From assembly GCF_014201355.1 (NCBI RefSeq), contig NZ_JACHEG010000003.1, positions 310,001 to 374,000 on the forward strand: DNA of 64,000 bases, read 5' to 3'. Source of the stretch: Aliirhizobium wenxiniae. GTDB taxonomy: Bacteria > Pseudomonadota > Alphaproteobacteria > Rhizobiales > Rhizobiaceae. Under the pieces are notes generated by a model. That model had not been told where the DNA came from, ran no database searches, and saw only the letters and a program-made list of their open reading frames with translations. This document shows, piece by piece, positions 60,900 to 64,000 of this stretch; positions within the stretch are counted from its first letter, which is position 1, and each line of letters starts with the position of its first letter. A program made the position numbers and the translations under genes.

Positions 60900-61670
60900 A
60901 TGAACGTTGTGGAACAGAATTCGGATCGAGCCTCGATTTGCCGCGTGGCTCTTGTTACGCAGGCCGATAGCGGTATTGGCCTAGCGACCGTTCAGGCGCT
61001 CGCCGAATGGGGGGCTGATTTGGCGCTTGCGCTGGAAAACGAGCCGGAGGCTCACTTCCTTGAGACGCTCCGATCATACGGAGGACGCGTTGTCTGTTTC
61101 CCGACGAGCAGCCGACCAAATACGGTTGAGGCGACCCAACTCGTGCGGGCGGTGATGGCGGCTTTCGGCCGTCTGGATGTGCTGGTCGCGAACAATGTCC
61201 GCCGGGTAGAAGGGCAGATCGATGACGAGCACGTCGATGAGGACGCTCTCGAAGAGCAGTTGTCGGTGAACGTCAGAGGCGCATTCGCCTTGATTAAGGC
61301 CGCTTCGAAGGTCATGAACGATGGAGGGCGTGTGATCGCGTTAGGCTCGAGCATAGCTGACCGCGTAGGCACCCCCGGTTTGGCCGAATTCGCCGCGACA
61401 AGAGCGGCGATAGCTGCATTCTGCAAAGGAGCTGCGCACGATCTCGGTCCTCGGGGCATAACCGTCAATGTCGTGCAGGTTGGGGCGTTGGAAAGCGATG
61501 TCGATGGAGCGCATTCGCAGGAAACGCTCGCGGCAGAGCGGGAGGCGAACGTGCTCAAGAGACTGGGGCGGCCATCTGAGGTGGCTCATGCGATCATGTT
61601 TCTGGCAGGTCCTGGAGCGACGTTTATCACGGGCAGCACCCTAAACGTCGATGGCGGATATAACGCCTGA
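60900..61670 (+). CDS. SDR-family protein lacking catalytic residues
   Basis: 256 residues with the complete Rossmann fold of classical SDRs, including the C-terminal LKRLGRPSEVAHAIMFLAGP and GSTLNVDGGY. However the active site reads GSSIADRVGTPGLAEFAATR, so Tyr-x3-Lys is replaced by Phe-x3-Arg. The cofactor motif is TQADSGIG instead of TGxxxGIG, and the NNAG motif is NNVR. All three substitutions point to an inactive enzyme kept for another role, or to early decay. Open frame is intact. Confidence 0.85.
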   Translation: MNVVEQNSDRASICRVALVTQADSGIGLATVQALAEWGADLALALENEPEAHFLETLRSYGGRVVCFPTSSRPNTVEATQLVRAVMAAFGRLDVLVANNVRRVEGQIDDEHVDEDALEEQLSVNVRGAFALIKAASKVMNDGGRVIALGSSIADRVGTPGLAEFAATRAAIAAFCKGAAHDLGPRGITVNVVQVGALESDVDGAHSQETLAAEREANVLKRLGRPSEVAHAIMFLAGPGATFITGSTLNVDGGYNA

Positions 61671-61849
61671 CGACACACCTTCATCAACAACGTGCGACGC
61701 CGCAAAGATCGAGTTCGCGACGATCGAAACCCATGCGCGTTACGGAGAGCTGCCGCGGCGGATAGTGGGCTAAGGCCGGGAGACAGCCCCGACCGGGTCC
61801 GGGTCGTTGAACCTTCAGCTTTCCAGGTACTTCCTCGCTCGGTGATCAA

Positions 61850-62956
61850 TTGACAGTTATTCGCTTCGAACCTTCGAAATGGACATTAATTCGAGGCGGC
61901 TTCGCGATGGTGGCAAGCCAGTCCGCATCGGTGCGAGGGCGTTCGATCTGTTGCGTTACTTGGCGCTGAACGCCGGACGGATTCTATCGAAAGCCGAGCT
62001 TCTGGAAGCGGTGTGGCCGAAAGCGACAGTCGACGAAATAGCAATCCGGGTGCATCTGGTCGAGCTTCGCAAAATTCTCCGTACGAAGCCTGACGCCCCC
62101 TGGATCAGGGCCGTTCCCGGGCGTGGTTACCTCTTTCTCAAGCCTGTTGAAATGGGGAGACTGGCCAAGCCCGGTCCTGTCGACGCGGGTCTTCCCTACG
62201 TTCCAGCGGAAATCTTGGGCAGAAGCACTTTCATTGAATCGTCGATAGAAAAGCTGGAAGTCCACAGGCTCCAGAGTATTATCGGGACCGGGGGGATCAG
62301 AAAGACCTCGGTGGCTGTCGAGATCGGGAACCATTTCCGTGCGATCGGACGTCCAGTCATTTTCCTCGACTTATCCACCCTCACCGCCGACAGCCAACTG
62401 GTGTCCTATCTTGCCATGCGATTGGACTTGATCAGTTTCGCCGAAGATCCGATGCCGATGGTGTTGGCTACCCTCGCCGAGCAGCCGTACATGCTCGTGT
62501 TCGACAATTGCGAACACGTGATCGGGGGCTGTGCGGAAGTCGTGGAGACGATACTCTGTAGCACTGGCTCAACCACGGTTCTCGCTACAAGCCGGGAGCC
62601 CTTGGGTGTCATGGGCGAATATGTCAGCCGTCTTCCCCCGCTGTCGTATCCCGACGAAGGCGTGGTTCCTAAAGACGTATAGGAATACTCGGCGGTGACG
62701 CGGGATGGTCCGCGCCGAAGCGCTTCGCCTGAAAGCCGAGCGTGTGGCTGGCGCAGAACCGTCGCTAGCGATAGAGCTGCTCGATGCCGGCATTGAGTTC
62801 GCCCGTCAGCGCGGCCATCTGGTTTGGGAGCTCCGATGCGCCGCCTGCCTCGCCCGCTTGACTCCGCGCGGCCTCGACGACTTGAAGAACGTGATCGCAA
62901 GATATCCGGAGACGCCGTCCCAAGCGGAGCAAGACCTGATTGCGCGGTTCTTGTGA
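61850..62956 (+). pseudogene. Decayed winged-helix STAND regulator (5' frameshift and central deletion)
   Basis: TTG 61850 opens TVIRFE and the sequence then returns, one base out of frame at about 61871-61873, to FEMDINSRRLRDGGKPVRIG (open frame from 61879), giving the family N-terminus. Winged helix and ATPase follow, with Walker A altered to GTGGIRKT, and the frame stops at 62682 after LATSREPLGVMGEYVSRLPP. At 62705-62956 a short frame (SEALRLKAERVAGAEPSLAI, RGHLVWELRCAACLARL) matches the C-terminal end of the full-length sibling at 37577. The middle third is missing. Confidence 0.8.
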
Positions 62957-63109
62957 TGATTTTTCAGGTCTTGCGATATGTTGGCTTACTCACAATCATC
63001 ACGACTTCACGAGCGAACGTCCTAAAGCAACGATATCCGTTGCACGATGATCATTCAGGTGTGATACCCACTGTATTCCTTCAATCCAGCGGGTACTGCG
63101 GCGAATACG

Positions 63110-64000
63110 ATGTCTTTTCTCAAATTCGGAAGCTTTGAGCTGGATCTCACCAACAAAAGGCTTTCAGAAGCTGGGAAGCCATATCAATTAGGCAAGAAAG
63201 CCTTGGAAATACTTGCCGTACTAGCAAGCCGGGCTGGCGAAATCGTTTCCAAGGAAGACCTGCTGCACGCCGCCTGGCCCACGACTACGGTCGAGGAAGG
63301 CGCTCTTAGGGTTCATATAGTCACCCTCAGAAAAGCACTCGGCGATCGCAGCGGGCGTCGCTACATCGAAAACATCGCAGGGCGAGGCTACATCTTCGTC
63401 GCGCCCGTCGAGGTTGCTGACGCGAACCATTCCCTCCACAGCATTCCGTCGGCCGCTCCAGAGTCCAACCTCCCAAGGTTTCCTGGTCGACTGATCGGTC
63501 GCGAGAGTTTCGTCGAAACTTGCCTTATAGCCTTTGGCTCAACCCGACTTCTGACAATATCCGGCGCTGGGGGTATGGGGAAGACCGCGGTGGCCCTCGA
63601 AATTGCCCGCAGAATAAGCGCTTCGCGGAGGGTTATATTCATCGACCTAGCAGCGCTGACAGATCAGAGTCTGATCATGCCCACACTGGCATCGGCGCTA
63701 GGCCTGATCGTCTTCACCGACGACTATCGTCAGGCCGTACTGAACGCGCTTCGGGAAAGTGATGCTCTTCTTCTGTTCGACAACTGCGAACATCTCATCG
63801 AGGCCGTCGCGGTCACAGTGGACCGGATACTCAAGGAGACAACGGGAATCTCTGTGATAGCTACCAGCCGGGAATCGTTACGTGTCGCCGGCGAGCGAGT
63901 GAGGCAGCTACCTTCTTTGCCCGTACCGGAAGCCGAGACGCCTCGCTCAGAACTACTCGCCTTTCCGTCAGTAGAGCTCTTGATCGAGTCGGTCAGGCTT
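63110..64000 (+). CDS. Winged-helix STAND regulator, 5' part, cut by window edge
   Basis: 297 codons from ATG 63110 to the window edge. The winged helix is at 1-100 (MSFLKFGSFELDLTNKRLSE, ALRVHIVTLRKALGD, ENIAGRGYIFVAPV). The ATPase begins with Walker A GAGGMGKT near 152-159, Walker B LLLFDNCEHLIE and ATSRESLRVAGERVRQLPSL. It is the fourth copy of this family in the window, here with intact motifs. The decayed copy immediately upstream suggests tandem duplication. Confidence 0.88.
   Translation, partial: MSFLKFGSFELDLTNKRLSEAGKPYQLGKKALEILAVLASRAGEIVSKEDLLHAAWPTTTVEEGALRVHIVTLRKALGDRSGRRYIENIAGRGYIFVAPVEVADANHSLHSIPSAAPESNLPRFPGRLIGRESFVETCLIAFGSTRLLTISGAGGMGKTAVALEIARRISASRRVIFIDLAALTDQSLIMPTLASALGLIVFTDDYRQAVLNALRESDALLLFDNCEHLIEAVAVTVDRILKETTGISVIATSRESLRVAGERVRQLPSLPVPEAETPRSELLAFPSVELLIESVRL

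Overview
The window looks like an accessory replicon, or an accessory chromosomal region, of a Rhizobiaceae-type alphaproteobacterium (Rhizobium, Agrobacterium, Neorhizobium or Ensifer). The sequence is GC-rich. It carries FixJ-like and RegA/ActR-like response regulators, an HWE-family histidine kinase, a very large kinase/ATPase/histidine-kinase fusion, and a small RNA candidate with three CCUCC motifs like the rhizobial alpha-r14 class. I found no rRNA, complete tRNA, CRISPR array, integrase, transposase or replication gene.

Layout. 1-3242 (minus): one operon for a spermidine/putrescine-type ABC importer (ATPase, two permeases), then a small [2Fe-2S] protein and the start of an FAD oxidoreductase of the opine/hydroxyproline dehydrogenase kind. 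An IclR regulator diverges at 3415. 4506-7436: a RegA-like regulator with Glu at the phospho-acceptor position, then an SDR-VOC operon with a divergent LysR regulator and a paired palindromic operator. 7504-15141: a 1382-residue sensor kinase, CorA, catalase and a cupin. 15614-20148: a LysR regulator next to what looks like its truncated target, an isolated Rad50-like ATPase with zinc hook and candidate anticodon-nuclease residues, and an isochorismatase-like hydrolase. 20722-28279: a fatty-acid cyclopropanase-type methyltransferase, an 1874-residue kinase/AAA/GAF/PAS/histidine-kinase protein, and a single-domain response regulator.

28708-33561 (plus): aldo/keto reductase, TehA-like transporter, alpha/beta hydrolase, an unknown protein and a zinc alcohol dehydrogenase. 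34269-40849: two STAND regulators (winged helix plus NB-ARC-like ATPase), two response regulators, a peroxiredoxin remnant and Dps. 41020-48545: the small RNA candidate, a cation-diffusion transporter, an FdhF/YdeP-like molybdoenzyme, a frameshifted hydrolase, an HxlR regulator, a metallo-hydrolase and a mechanosensitive channel interrupted at a G9 tract. 48583-59807: a flavin disulfide reductase, a periplasmic dehydrogenase operon (cupin, subunit 3, GMC flavoprotein, three-haem cytochrome c), an HWE kinase, a condensation-domain acyltransferase-like protein and a two-subunit molybdenum hydroxylase. 60094-64000: an AraC regulator, a short-chain dehydrogenase without its catalytic residues, a decayed STAND regulator and the start of a fourth one.

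The repeated theme is oxidative/redox metabolism (catalase, Dps, peroxiredoxin remnant, many oxidoreductases) joined to an unusual density of signalling proteins: four winged-helix STAND regulators within 30 kb, two related mega-kinases and several orphan response regulators. Several genes are broken or decaying, which fits a fluid accessory region.
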